From assembly GCF_002865645.1 (NCBI RefSeq), contig NW_020194609.1, forward strand, positions 1 through 64,000: DNA of 64,000 bases, read 5' to 3'. The position numbers and the translations under genes are program-made. The first letter of the stretch is position 1, and every line of letters starts with the position of its first letter. This document shows positions 45,656 to 59,200 of the stretch, piece after piece. Origin of the DNA: Hyaloscypha bicolor E (Eukaryota > Ascomycota > Leotiomycetes > Helotiales > Hyaloscyphaceae). The notes below the pieces were generated by a model that was given only the letters and a program-made list of their open reading frames with translations, ran no database searches and was not told the origin of the DNA.

Positions 45656-48526
45656 CTCGCACTAATAAGCTTCCTAATTAGTACGCCGCAGAGAGTATTT
45701 AAGAGCTTATTTAATTTATTTCTTCGAAAATCACACTTTAGTTCGTATTTCCGTTACTAACTAATTAACAGAAACCATTCCCATAATTCCTATAGTTTCT
45801 AAAGCTTAATTGCGATCATATTAGAAATTATAGTAAAGATTATTATCCTAAAGAACTATAGTTCCTGGGCAGACTGGTTTAATACTCTCTATAAAGTAGC
45901 TAGTAATAAGGGTATCTAGAATAAGATTAATCTATTTAATAATAAAGTAATTAAAACGAATATAGTAGCTTCTCCCAGGCCTCCTCCTATAATTAACGAG
46001 CTTATACTAAAGAAAATAAAGGATTACTATACCAGATACTAAGTTAATACGGAAAATTGGGATAAAGATACTTAACCTATAATTAAGAAAGGATTAAAAC
46101 TAGTATCTCTATAGCCTATAATATTCGGGAATATTAGAGATTACTATTTGGCGCTTTTACGGGACTATAAGATTAAGAAACTAGACTAGACAAATAAGCT
46201 AGTATACTACTATATAATTAGACAGTAGCTCCGTTAAATGGTTAATATAGAGATCCTTATAAACTTTACTCTGGGACTTAAAAAAAGTAAGTAAAGCTCT
46301 ATTCGCAAGGTTCTCAAGGTATTATTAATAAAATACAATTCTATAGATATAGTACAAATTACTACTACTCGGAGAGTATATAGCTCGGTCTTACTATAAG
46401 CAAGTAAAGGAGAAGTGAGCCTAAAGTACTAGTTTACTAATTAGAAAAAGGTACTTAATAGAGCTAGAGCTCTTAAAATCACTGAAATTAAAGATACTCT
46501 AGTAATAATTAAGTTCTTAATAGCCCTCTAGCAAAAACTCGTACTAACCTGGGTAATAGAATAGCTTAGTAATCTATATAATAAAAACGAACTAGGGCTT
46601 CTAATTCTTATACTCGAATAGTATAGCCAGGTATTTAATCGGATTATTTTAGAAAATTAGAATACTAAATACTTAGGAGCTCTTATAATCTTTATTATAC
46701 TCGGGAATTAAACTAGTAAAGAATTAGATAGTAAACCCGATTTAGATAAGAATAAGCACTATAAGTACCCATATAAGAGTTCCAAAATCTATAAGTATAA
46801 GTGGGACTTACTTAGCTATACTACTATAGAAATTATAATTACCGGATTAAGTAAAATTTGAATAAAATTTAAGCCTAATAAGAAATAAATCAGAAAAATC
46901 CGGGAAAGAATCTTAACTAAGTATTAGAAGAATCTGAAACCTTAGCTAGAAAAGAAATATAATATGAAAATTACTAGTAGACGAGCTATAGAGAAGCTAA
47001 TACCCGGTACTAGTTCTAAAAAGGAGCTCAAAGTATTAGGAACCCAATTTCCTAAGAACTTTAATACTACTCTAGTAGATCTTATACTTATAATTTAGAG
47101 CCCAGGTTAGGAAATTTATATAATACTCGATTTCTTAAGATATCCGCTTTCTTAAAATATCTTATTAGATAATTATAGTACTATATATCTAGTTAATAGT
47201 AAGAATCTAATTAATTCTAGTACTTTTATTAAGGCAAAAATTAATAATTATATAAAAGTAGGAATAACTAGTTTTCTGATCATTAGATATAGTACTTATA
47301 TAATTAAAAATATAATTAATAAACCTGCGGGACTATATACTAAAGATCTAATTCTCTATAATATTATAGTTATTAAAGGATTTTATATAAATATTATTTC
47401 CGAAGCTTGCCTAGCGAAAAAGAAAGCTTAGTATTATAGATATAATCTTATAATTAGATTAGAAGATTATAAAGAGAATATAGTATTAATATAATTAGAT
47501 TATAGGTTAAATTTAGTTTTCCTTAAATATAAGCCGCTTTTTACTTACTCTAATATTTTGTTCGAAATTCCTACTAGTACTAGTAATATACTCATGTTTC
47601 TAATACTTAAATATTTAATTAGAGCTTAATATAAGAGATTAAGGAAGTATCTTAAGCTAAAAAGTAATTTAGAAGAAAAATAATATATGAGAACAGGGCA
47701 TTTAGCCTATAAAGCTCTATAAAAGCTCGTTAATTATATATATAACATGAAAATTAATAGACTAATAAAAATTATATATGAGTTTTATACTTAGGTATAT
47801 ACTAGGTAAGTAATCTCATATAGGCTAACTAAGAGGAAGTCTACTTAACTATTTTAGAGAATCTTATAAGACTTATTTAATTACCTAAATAGCTATAATA
47901 GTTCGAGCTAGATTCTAATAATTAAGGACGAATTTAGTAGAAAGCTTTTTAGATACCTTTTATAGAGTAAAGGGGGTTTAGTAGTATTTAATATAATTAG
48001 GGATTTTAAGTAATAGGTATATAAGTAATATAATCTTTTAATTACTTATATTAAGTATAATTAGGAAAAAGTAGTTATTCTAATCCAAGAAATATTAGCC
48101 TATTAGATCTGGGCAAAGAAAGAAGATATTAAAATCGAGCTTTCTCCTTTATATATATATGAGCCGAATAGTAATACCGAATAAGTAGGGCAGGAAATTA
48201 TAAATAAGGCTATTATAATATACTTAATAGCTAATTTGCCTAAAAAGCTATAGCCGGAAAGCTCTATAGCCGCGATTTACTTATATAATTAGAGCCCCTT
48301 ATATATAAATTACTAGAGAATACTAAATAAAGTACTTAATTCGTAATTCTGTAATTATTTCTATTAGTATAACCCAGAGCTTATAGCTCAAATAATAATT
48401 AATCTCAGGCCTAATTAGAATAGGATCTATATATATGGTTCTAGGGCATATCTAATAATTAAGGACTATAAAGCAGGACGGAATAAGAAAGTATTTAAGG
48501 TTATATTATACGGGTATATCGGATAT

Positions 48527-48748
48527 TTGGTTAGATATATTATATCTAATATTTATAAAATCTGGGTTCCTATACTTAATAAAGTAATTATTATACGTAA
48601 TATTATATTTAATAAAAATATTTTCTATAAAAAGAATCATAAATATACTAAAGACTATAATATAAAAATTATAAAGAATATAGTAGAACTACTTCTAGAA
48701 AATGAGATTCAGGATACTAAATCAATTTTTAAGAATAAGGAATTATAA
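48527..48748 (+). pseudogene. Surviving 73-codon piece of Copia integrase C-terminus
   Basis: The longest intact frame in the element: VRYIISNIYKIWVPILNKV then IIIRNIIFNKNIFYKK, corresponding to the G.. .IYRVW.P..NKV...RDV.FDE region that follows the integrase core in Copia polyproteins. Asp of RDV has become Asn, as expected from RIP. Not a gene in its own right. Confidence 0.85.
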
Positions 48749-51700
48749 TATAATAGCTTATTAGAGCAAATAGAAAATGAGCCTAAACTAGGGAATAATG
48801 AGTAAATAAACCAATAATTAGAAGAGCCCATAAGTATACTAATTAGTTATAACTCGGGGGTAGGGAGCTCTATAGCTTTACTAGAAATAGGACTTATAAT
48901 TTCATAAAGTACTCTAGAGCCAGAAAGTATACCAGAGCCTAGGAATAGTAGAAATAAAGGTACTAAGCTCTTAAGAAGGCTTAGTACTATAGAGAGAGAT
49001 ATAATAGAGTATACCGGAACTATTAGAGAAGTATACTAAACTAATAAAAGCGGGAAAGGATTTCCTTAGGACTAGTAATAAGATTCACTAATAGCTTCTA
49101 TAAGTAAAGCAGGAAGCTTACTTATAGAATAAGCAGATAGCTTAATAGAAATAGGAAAATTCTTTATAGAAAGAGCAAATAGCTTAGCTAAAGTAAAAGA
49201 TTAAATAGTAAAACTAAAGAGAAAATAAATAAAGAAGCCAATTATTAGAACTAGAAATAGGCTAATCCAAACATGTTTATATAAGGGAAATAATTAGAAC
49301 GGAGATCCAGGTAAAGCTAGTAGTAATATAATTATTATAATAAGCGTATTACTATAAATAATAAGTAAGTTAAATTAGATTAATTACTTAGAGTTTCTTT
49401 TAGGATCTTTCTAGCCTAATTAGCTAGAGGATTATAAGAAGGGATTTAATTATAAAACTATATATACCGTAATTATAATAGTAGTTTAATTAAGAGTATA
49501 CCCAGAATAGAGTACTCCGGGTAGTATAATAATAAGAAAAATTCATATTAATAATCTTCTAAAGACTTTAAAGACGTGAAATAATCTAGAGAAATACCTA
49601 GCTAGGGAGTACTTTAAATCAGATACTAAATTAGAGATTAATAACTTTAAAGCTCGAAATTACTAGAGAATTATTCCTAGTAATAAAGTAAGCATATCTC
49701 TAATTTCTTTAAAATAGGTATTTATATATAAAATTAATTCTAATAGATATATTACTCGGTATTACTTAAGGCTAGTAATTTATAGAGATCTCTAAGAAGA
49801 GGTATTACTTCTATTTATATATGCCGCTATACTTATAGTAAAGTCTTTTTAAGTAGCTAGTATAATTATAGCTTATTTTAATCTGGAAATAAAGTAATTT
49901 AATATTATAAATACGTTTATTAATATAGAAAGAAATTCTAATAGGCTTATAGTAATATATAAGCTACTAGACGGTTTTAAGGTACTAGGCTATATAGTAG
50001 AGGTAAATCGAGCTCTATATAAGCTATGAGACTTTTCTGCTCTATAGTATAAGTATTAGATAAATACTCTCAAGAGAATTAGATTCTCTAGACTTAATAA
50101 AGAGCCCTATATTTATATAAATATAAATTATAAGGTCTTTATTATTTTCTATATAAATGACTTTTAAGTATTCTATTATAAGGATAATAAAGCGTGCGCT
50201 TAATTAATTATTACTTAGATTAAGATAGTTTATAAGCTTTATAATATACGGGATATAAAGTAGTTTCTAGAGATTCATATAATTAGAGATCGAAAGGCTA
50301 AAAAGCTCTAGCTAGCTTATAATACCTATATTAAGAAGATTACCAAGAAGTTTAGGGTAGTAGATAGGAAGTGCCCTAGTACTTTATTACCTGAAATTAA
50401 TCTTTGGAAATATAGTAGTTAAGCTTATTTATATTAAATTAAGGTATATTAAAAAAAGATTAGATTATTACTTTATACTATAATTATAATTAGGCCGGAT
50501 ATAGCTTTTACTGCTTTAGTACTCTCCCAGTTCTTAATAAACCCTGCTCTAGAGCACTTTATAGCTATAGATTAGGCTTTCTAATATCTGTTTAGAATCC
50601 GGTTTTTAGTAATTTAGTATAATAGAGAATATAGAGAGATATAGCTATAGATTATATTTAATACTTTATATATAAATAACCTAGATATATAATAATTAAG
50701 CTATAGGTATATAATCTCCTTATTTAGAGGTTTAATATTATAGAAAGCTACTTAATAGAGTTCTATAATTACCTCTTTAACTAAATCAGAAATATATAGA
50801 GTTACTTATATAATAAAGGAAACTATAGCTCTCTAGAGGCTATTTAGAGATCTATACTTAGATCTTAAAGAGCTCTAGACTATATTCTGTAATAATAAGT
50901 AAACTATTTAACTAATTATTAGAGAAAATAAAAGAATTATTATAAAGCTCTATTATATTAATATCTAGAATATATAGCTATATTAAGAATATAATAAAGG
51001 CATATTTCAAGTTATATATCTTTAAATAAGTAGTATATCTGCAGACGGACTTATGAAAAATCTATCCTAATTTAAATTCAAGAACTTTAGAGCTTTATTA
51101 AATCTTTAGGATATTAGAGTAAAGATTAAAATAATTAAATAATATAAAAGAAGGCTTTTATTTATATCTTTTATTTATAAAATCTATTAAAATAATAGAG
51201 CTTGAGAACTAATAGCAGGAGATCTAAAGGCGCTCTACTATAGTATTAATAAGCTTATATAGAAGGCCCTTTACCTAATCGGACTACTTCTTATTCCTAT
51301 TAATAGCCTCTTAAACCTTAGTAGAAGAGCTCTTATTACTATTTTCTTTATTAGATTTAGTAATCTTAAGTATAGTATAAATAAAGTACCTAAAAGCAAA
51401 CAGATACTTTAAAACAGTTAGAATCTATAAAGGAGAATTAAGAAAAGAGAGCTTATAGTATCTTTAGTAATCGGAAGTTCTATAAGAAAAAGCTATATAA
51501 TAGGAATATAAGAGATTAGAATAGCTAAATAAGAATAACTAGAAGCATACTTCTAGTAACGAGAACCTTGGCTAATAGTATTATAGCAAGAACTATTACT
51601 CTTGCCCTTTAAAGTAAATAAGACTATATTAAGTTAAAACAAGCTTTGAAATAATATAGAGAACTTATAATAACCCATATAAGGGATCTCTCTAAGACTA

Positions 51701-51866
51701 GTACAAGTAGGACGAGGAGTATAAGGCTTTGGTATAGACTTCTTTACCTTTAGTAGAGAAGTACTAGGAGTATTAGAAGACGGTACAGGGATCTGAACCT
51801 CGATACTCTATTAAAAGTAAGCTTTATATTAATAGTCAAGAGCTATACTTATAGCGAACTTGCAAG

Positions 51867-52169
51867 CTACTTAATACTATCCAAAGTTAGTAAAAGGTAA
51901 AGCAAGAATGTATTTTGGATTGAAAATACCTTGGATTTGTGAGCCGGAATTAACTTAATAGTAGTATGAGAAGAGATAGAAGCCATATTTATAATAATCG
52001 GAAGCTTGGAAGAAATCTCTAGAAGAGTATTAAAGAAGAGCGGTTTAATTTGAGGCTCTGGAGTTAGTAAAAAGGGATCCTTTATATAGGGCTTCCCTGG
52101 AATTCGGTAATCTGGGGAAACGATACACACTAAGCCTATTCGGATCAGAATATTAATACGGCTCTGCAA
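51867..52169 (-). other. 100-codon antisense frame in the Copia 3' region
   Basis: An open minus-strand frame (MQSRINILIRIGLVCIVSPD...) between RNase H and the 3' LTR, in a stretch (about 51,700-52,260) that is less AT-rich than the rest of the element. No known domain recognised. It could be chance survival in a lightly mutated segment. Confidence 0.3.
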
Positions 52170-52264
52170 AACCCATATATCGGACGAATTTCGCTATTTT
52201 AAAGCTCTCTAATTGGGTAGAATAGGTAGAACACGGTATTATACTTTCCTGGGAGGTATATTAC

Positions 52265-52425
52265 AGTGAGAATTACTGAATTAGGGCTAGTGCGATCGCT
52301 CCGCTTAGTTAGGATCTGTGCACTCACTTTCTGAAGCTTCACACTTCACTCAAGCTCTTTTCTAGCTAGTTCAATGAACTCTTTTACTATCTAATATAAC
52401 TCTCTACTCTATAATCTTTACGTGT
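52265..52425 (+). repeat. 3' LTR of Copia element
   Basis: 161 bp, retaining more C and G than the 5' LTR. A purine-rich GGGAGG at about 52,251-52,256 just upstream is a candidate polypurine tract. Confidence 0.9.
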
Positions 52426-52439
52426 ATTATAAAGATTAT

Positions 52440-55400
52440 ATATTATATTTCTTATTTTAAAAGTATTATTAGAAATATCTAGAAATATAAGAAATAAATA
52501 ATATATATTAATACTATAAACTAGAAGAATTTTATAAAATTTATAAAGAATTCTATTATAAATCCAGAGAACTATAATATAAATACTATTATAATAAAGA
52601 AATAATCTATTTAGTTATTTAAAGCTAAAGATATAAGAAAAAATTAATAAATAGAGAAATATTCTAATAGGTTAAGAAAAACTTATAATTATAGTTATAA
52701 GAATTAAAAATTATATAAATCTATTTAATTTTTAATAAGAATAGCTTAAAGAAATGAAGGTAAAAGAAAGGAAAAATAAAATAGTAAAGAGAAAAGAAAA
52801 AAAATAAGTTTTTTTTAAGGCTTATTATTAAAGAAAAGTAAAAATATAATAATAGAATCTAATATTATTTTTATTTCTAGATTCGAGAAATCTAATATAA
52901 CTTACTTTATTTATTAGAAAAAGGGCTATTATACTATTATTTATTCTAATTAAGTAAAGCCCATTTATTATAACTATAATAAGCTAGGTTATAAGTTATA
53001 TAAATACCTTAAGCTAAAGAAACCGGGAAATAAAAACGCCTTATAATAATTATACTTATTTATATTATAGAAAAGAAATTTCTAGAAATAAGAATAATAA
53101 TTAAAGTTATTATTAGAATAAAGAAAAAGAGATATAAAGTTCAAATAGTAGTAAATTATATAAAGAGGAAATTAGCTTTAGAAATAAATATTATATTAAT
53201 ACTAGAAATAATTCCCTTAATAATATTAGATAGAAACCGAATTTATTTATATAGGAATTATATTCTAAGAGTTATTATTAAGAATATAATAAATAATTAA
53301 AGAAAAGTTAATATTTATTTTATATTATATAATTTTAAATTAGGTAATATTAATTTAATTTTAGGATTTCTATAGCTATATTTAGTAAACTCTCTAATTT
53401 CTTTTAAGAATATAATATAAAGATATTAAATTTAGCTAAAGAAAATTAAGATTTTAAATATTAAAAAATTTATAAAGGCTATAAAATATAAGATATATAT
53501 ATTTTTATTAATTATTTATTTTATAACTAATAGCTAATTATTTATTACTATTATTATTTAAGAAACTCTTATATTTCTAAAGAAATATTATAATCTTTTT
53601 AAAGTATTTTTTATTAAAGCTATTTGTATTTTATTTAAATACTATTTTATAAAATATTATATTAATCTAAAACTAGAGTTTTAATTATTATATAAGCTTA
53701 TATATATTTTAATAGAAAAAGAACTTAAAGTTTTATAAGATTATCTTAATACTAGCTTAAAAAAGAAATAAATCTATTATTTTATTAGCCTAATAAGAAC
53801 TTCTATTATATTTGTTCTTAAGAAAAAAGCAGTTTTTGTTTATATATTAATTACTAGAATCTAAATAAAATTATTATTAAGAATTAAATATTATTATTAT
53901 TTATTAGTAAAATAATAAATTAGATATATAAAATAAAAATATATATTACTAATTATATATCTAAAAAAGTAATAAATAGAAGATAGTATTTCGAATATAT
54001 TATAAATATTTTAAATATTATATTATATATTTTAAGCTTTCTAATATATTAGTAATATTTCAGGCTTATATTAATTATATATTAATAGGCCTTATAAATA
54101 TAATTTATATAATTTACTTAGATAATAATTTATTTTAAAAAGCTAAAGTAATATATAATAATTATCTAATAAATAATTAAAAAGTTATAATAATATTAGC
54201 TTTTTATAAATTTAGTAAAATACGAGTTTAATATTTAAGAAATAGAGTTTTTAAGATTTATAATTAGCTTAAAGAATATAAAGATAAAGGTTAGCTAAGT
54301 TATTATTATTTAGAACTAGTTATTTCTAAAAACTATTAAGGAAATTCAAGTATTTCTAAGATTTATTAACTTTTACTAGAGATTTATTTATAGATATTCT
54401 AAAATAATAAAATAATTAATAGATTTAGTAAAAATAGAAAATATATTAAAAAATAGTTTTATTTTAATAAAAAAGATAAAAGAGGCTTTTAAGAAACTTA
54501 AAACTATATTTATTATAATATTAATATTTTATTATTTTAATTCTATTTTAAAGATCTATATAAAAATAAATATTTCTAGATTTATTATTATAAATATAAT
54601 TTCTTAGCCTTTTAGTAAAAGTATAAATATCTAATAATATCTTATTATTTTTTATTTAAAGAAAATAATTATAATTAAGAATAAATATAAAATATATAAT
54701 CCTAAATTTCTAGCTATTATTCTAATATTCGATATTTAGTAATATTATTTAATATATATCTAATATATTATTATTATTAAAACGAACTATAATAACTTAA
54801 AATACTTTATAATAAAAAAGAAATTAAATAATTAATAAATAAAGTAAGCTAAAAAGTTAGCTACTTTTAATTTTATTTTAAAATATTATATAGGATATAA
54901 TAACTTTACTAATAGGCTATTAAAAAGACTAAATTATATAATAAATATAATAAAAAATACTTTATTATTTATATTATATAATAAGCTATAAAATATAAAA
55001 TAAAAGGCCCTATAAATAATAGTAATATATTACTATATTATTTCTATAAAGCTATATTATAAGGCTTAAAAAAGAAAATATAAGTATTTTTTAAATAGTA
55101 AAATATTAAGGAATTCCGAATAAAAAATCTATTTAGATAATAAAATAATAATAAAAATATTATTATTTGAGTTTATTATTAATATAGCTAGTTATAAATA
55201 GTATATATTATAAATTCTAGTAATATAGGCTATTAAATCCAAAATAGTATATAAAAAGAATAAAGAAATACTAGTTAAATTATTATTATAATATTAGAAG
55301 CTTAATTTAATAATATAATATTAATAATATAATTAGTTCTTTAAGAAAACTTTTACTAGAGCTATTAAGACTTAAAAACTTAATATATTTGAGTTATTAA

Positions 55401-55640
55401 AGTATTAGAGTACTATTTATATACTAGATAAATTTTCTTTTAAAAAGAAATTATTATAAAGAAATTATAATAACTTTATATAAAAGTATTTTAGTATTAG
55501 TAAAATGCTAGATATTTTCTATTAAAAAAAGTACTTTTAATAGAATATAAAAAAATATATAAGGAAAAATATTAAAACCTGTTTTATTTATTAATAATAT
55601 ATTAAAGAATTAATTATATTAATTAATTATATTAATTAAT
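52440..55640 (+). mobile_element. Third Ty3/Gypsy remnant, RIP-degraded, no LTRs seen
   Basis: Plus-strand reading: a gag-like region, then at about 52,955-53,040 a zinc-knuckle relic YYNYNKLGYKLYKYLKLKKP in which the Cys residues of CxxCxxxGHxxxxC are Tyr. RT follows at about 53,800-54,250 with FQAYINYILIGLIN and YLDN at 54,115-54,126 for YLDD, and then the FLGF/IV region. It differs in sequence from the other two Gypsy elements. The 3' part (integrase, LTR) was not identified; the end at about 55,640 is low-complexity TTAATTA repeats. Confidence 0.7.
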
Positions 55641-55735
55641 TAAATTAATATAATTAATTTAATTCAGACTTTTTTTAATTAGATTAGATTAATTAATTAG
55701 ATTAATTATAATTAATCTAATTAATTTATTATATA
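55605..55735. repeat. TTAATTA-rich low-complexity stretch
   Basis: Overlapping short palindromes of the ATTAATTA type with almost no G or C. Marks the end of the third Gypsy remnant. Confidence 0.6.
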
Positions 55736-55983
55736 ACTATAGTAAATTACTATTTATTTAATAAGTATTAAATAACTAAGGTACTTATTAAGTAGTTCTA
55801 GTTAAACTAAGCTAGGGCTTATATAATAATAGCTATATATTAGCTTTTAATAATAAACTAGTTATTTTCCTATATTTTCTTTTTTTTTAATTTAGCTTTA
55901 GGTTATTTACTAAATATTATTACTTCTAATTAATATAATACTAGAACTAGAGCAGGCAGAAGTATTGCCAGATTCGGCTAGTA

Positions 55984-56284
55984 TGAGAGGGAAACTATAA
56001 TAAGACAAAAGCCTATATAAAATATACTAGAATATAAAATATAATTTAATAGTAAAATAATAAAATTAAAAGTATAAATAATATATAATATATAAAAGCT
56101 TAATTAAATAATATTAAAAAGGAATTATTTTCTAGAACTATAGAAAAACTAGCTTTCTTATATAATTTCTATAAGTTATATATAAAAGATTATAGCCTTT
56201 ACTATATAACTAAAACCTTAAAATTACTAAAATAATATAATATTTTTAGAGAATATAGCTTGCTATACTATATTCGACCCCCTA
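55984..56284 (-). repeat. 3' LTR of Gypsy copy B
   Basis: About 301 bp, homologous to 11,178-11,491 in reverse orientation. The plus strand starts TGAGAGG (the complement of the CCTCTCA end). Strongly RIP-mutated compared with its partner. Confidence 0.75.
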
Positions 56285-59200
56285 TTTATTTATACTTATT
56301 CTTTAAATACTAAAAACTAATAGAAAATCCCTATTTAGAATCCGAAATAATAAAATAATTAGGATTTTCCTTTACTAGTATTTCTAATTTCTTCTTAATA
56401 TACCGGAAATATAATCTATTATCCTTAAATAGTCTTATTTTATACTCTCGAACTTATTTAAATATAATTCAAACTTACTTAATTATATTCTTATACTAGA
56501 TTTAATATAGTTCTCTTTACTATTTAATATCTGCCTTTAATTATTAGTAAATCTCTGCCTTTATAACTAGATACTAAAGTAACTTATTATAGTAAATTAT
56601 ATTATAAATAAATAACTTCTTTAAATTTCGTATTTCCCTTAAGATCCTTAAACTAGTCTTTAGTAAAAAGGGAAAGCTTTTAGTAAAAAGCTTTAATAAC
56701 TTTATAGAAAACTTTATTTTCGTATATTTTATTCTAAATAGTAACTAGGCTTATTAGAATTATAATAAAGGGCTTTTTAAATAGTAAATTATTATTAAGC
56801 TACTCTTTAACTACTATTTTATTTAAGAATTAATATTTAATTATAATTTCAGACTTATAAATTATCTAGCTAAAAGTATTTATTTATTTAATTAAGTATT
56901 ATATATTTGAAAACTTTTTTCTTACTTCTTTTACTAGGTATTTATTTAACTTCTTTATATCTTTAGAATTGAAATTATTATAGATAAAGAAGTAATTAAT
57001 ATTCTTAAGAACTTTCTTATTAAAGGAAGCTATTTTCTTATAATTTATAAAAAAGATATAGCTAATATTTCGATTTTTCTTATTAAAGAAAAACTTATTA
57101 CTTAAAGCTTTAGTAATAGCTAGATTATTAGTATTTTCTTTATACTAATAGTAATTAATATTTTTAGGAATATAGTATTAGGTTAGCTAAGAGTAAATAA
57201 CTAGATAAATAGGATATTTAGCTAATATTTCATGAAATTCAAGCCATATTAAGGAGTCTGCTATTAAGAGTTAAAAGGCTAAGATAAAATAGCTATTACC
57301 TAAATCTTTATATTTTAATACTTTATTTTTTTAGAAGTAAAATTATAGTATTTCTATTTTCTCTATTAAGAGCTTTTAGATACTAAGCTTTTTAGTTTAT
57401 TTTAGGTAATCTTTTTTATAAATATATCTATTTATATTTAGATTAGTACTACTAGACTTAGAAATAGGAATTATAGTATTAAATTAGAATTATAAATTTG
57501 GGTAGAATTAATTAGAAATCTAATACTTATATTTATACTTTATAATTTCTTTATTCTCTAAAAAGAAATCCCGTATTTTCTTATATATTTAAGTAATAGA
57601 AATATACTTCTTATCCTTAATAACTTTATAGATCTTAGTAACTATTTTTAAGACTTCTATAAGCTTAATATTAATTATCTAAATAGAGAAAGTATTAGTA
57701 AATTACTAAAAATATATTTTATAAGTTTTAAGAAATTTATTAGTAATTCTATAATATTCTCGTTTATAAATAAGTCCCAGAATACTATTATATAACTTTT
57801 TAAAAATATAATTATTCTAATAACTAAGTATTAGCTTCTATTTAGCTAGTATTTTATAAATATAGTATTTAGGTATATTACTAATATTATTAGTCTTCTT
57901 TTTCTTAGTTCTAAATATATTTCTCGAAGCTTTTCTAGTTAGTATTTCTTTCTTGCTTTTCTTTACTTTATTTTCTAGTATATTACTAGCCTTATATTTA
58001 GACTAGTATCTAGATCTATACTATTTATTAGGAGTTTTAGGCTTAGCTTATTCTTCTTTCTTACTAGATTCTTAATTAGTTATATTAGCTTTACTAGCTT
58101 TACTAATAATACTAATAATAGGCTTTATTAGATTAGTTCTAGTCTTACTAGCTAGATCTAATTAAGTTACTACTAAAATTATAATAGGAGCCTATTTTCT
58201 AGGCTTATTATAGAAGCCAGGAAAAGATTTCCGGAAATATTAAAAGTATATTATCTAGCCTTGAAATTATTAGCTAATAGTAGCTTAAAAACTAATTCTC
58301 TAGGTTCCAAAATAGCTTTAGTATATTTAAATACTTTAATAATATCTAATTTAGTAAATATACTAGTATTTTAATATTTCTTGTTTTTTTATATATTCTA
58401 AAATAGCTTTATTAACTAACTAAATAGCTTTATATACTAAAGCTTTTATTTTAAAAAGGAAATATAACTTTTTATAAATATTTTTACTAAGGTTATTATA
58501 AATATTATTAATATATTAGCTAAAGGCTTTATTATATAATATAATTCTATTTTAATTCTTGGTTTCTAAACTATTTATTATAGTCTTAATTTTATTAAGC
58601 TTTTTTTATTTGCTTTTAGTAATGCCTTTAATAATATTCTCGAATTTTCTATTATTAGCTTAGTAATTCTTTAGCTTCTCCTTAGTTAATTCTAGTCTAG
58701 TTCTATTTCTAATAAAGACTTTTTATTTTAAGAGCTTATTATATATACTATTTAGCTTATCTAGGATATTTATATTAAATTCGGTAATTATAGCTATTTT
58801 TTCTAGTATTAGTAGGCCTTTTATAATTATCTAAGCTTTTTTAATACTCTAAACTTTAATACTATTAATTTATAGGCTTTTAGTAATACTATAGCTTATA
58901 AGAACTAGCTATTATATTTTACTAGCTTGAGAAATCTATTTATTAGTTGTTTTATTATTTTTAAAAAGGTTATATAGGTATTATTAGTATAATAATTATA
59001 AGTTATAAAATTAAAAGTTCTCGAGATTACGAGAATTTCTTTTAAATACTTTCTAAAATAAAGAATAAATTAGAATAGACTTGGATTATATAAAGATATT
59101 ATATATATTCGAGTTTTTCTTTCTTTTTATTAAAAGAATAAAGCTAAAATAGTAGTATATATAATAGGGAAAATAGATATAATAATTAGATATATTTAAG

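Larger units (their letters stand above)
45477..52425 (+). mobile_element. Complete Ty1/Copia LTR retrotransposon, RIP-inactivated
   Basis: Two matching 161-bp LTRs bound a 6.9-kb element; ATTAT on both outer sides (45,472-45,476 and 52,426-52,430) is the likely 5-bp target duplication. Order is Copia-type: gag (about 45,800-46,900), pre-integrase region (47,690-47,800, TGHLAYKALRKL-like with stops), integrase core (about 47,880-48,250, DEFSRKLFRYLL and PNSNTE), the late-integrase motif YKIWVPILNKVIIIRNIIF (48,527 onward), then RT (about 49,600-50,350: LLDGFKVLGYIVEVNRALYKL, and YINDF for YVDDF near 50,150), then RNase H (about 50,500-51,300). Integrase before RT is diagnostic of Copia. Many in-frame stops; dead. 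Confidence 0.93.
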
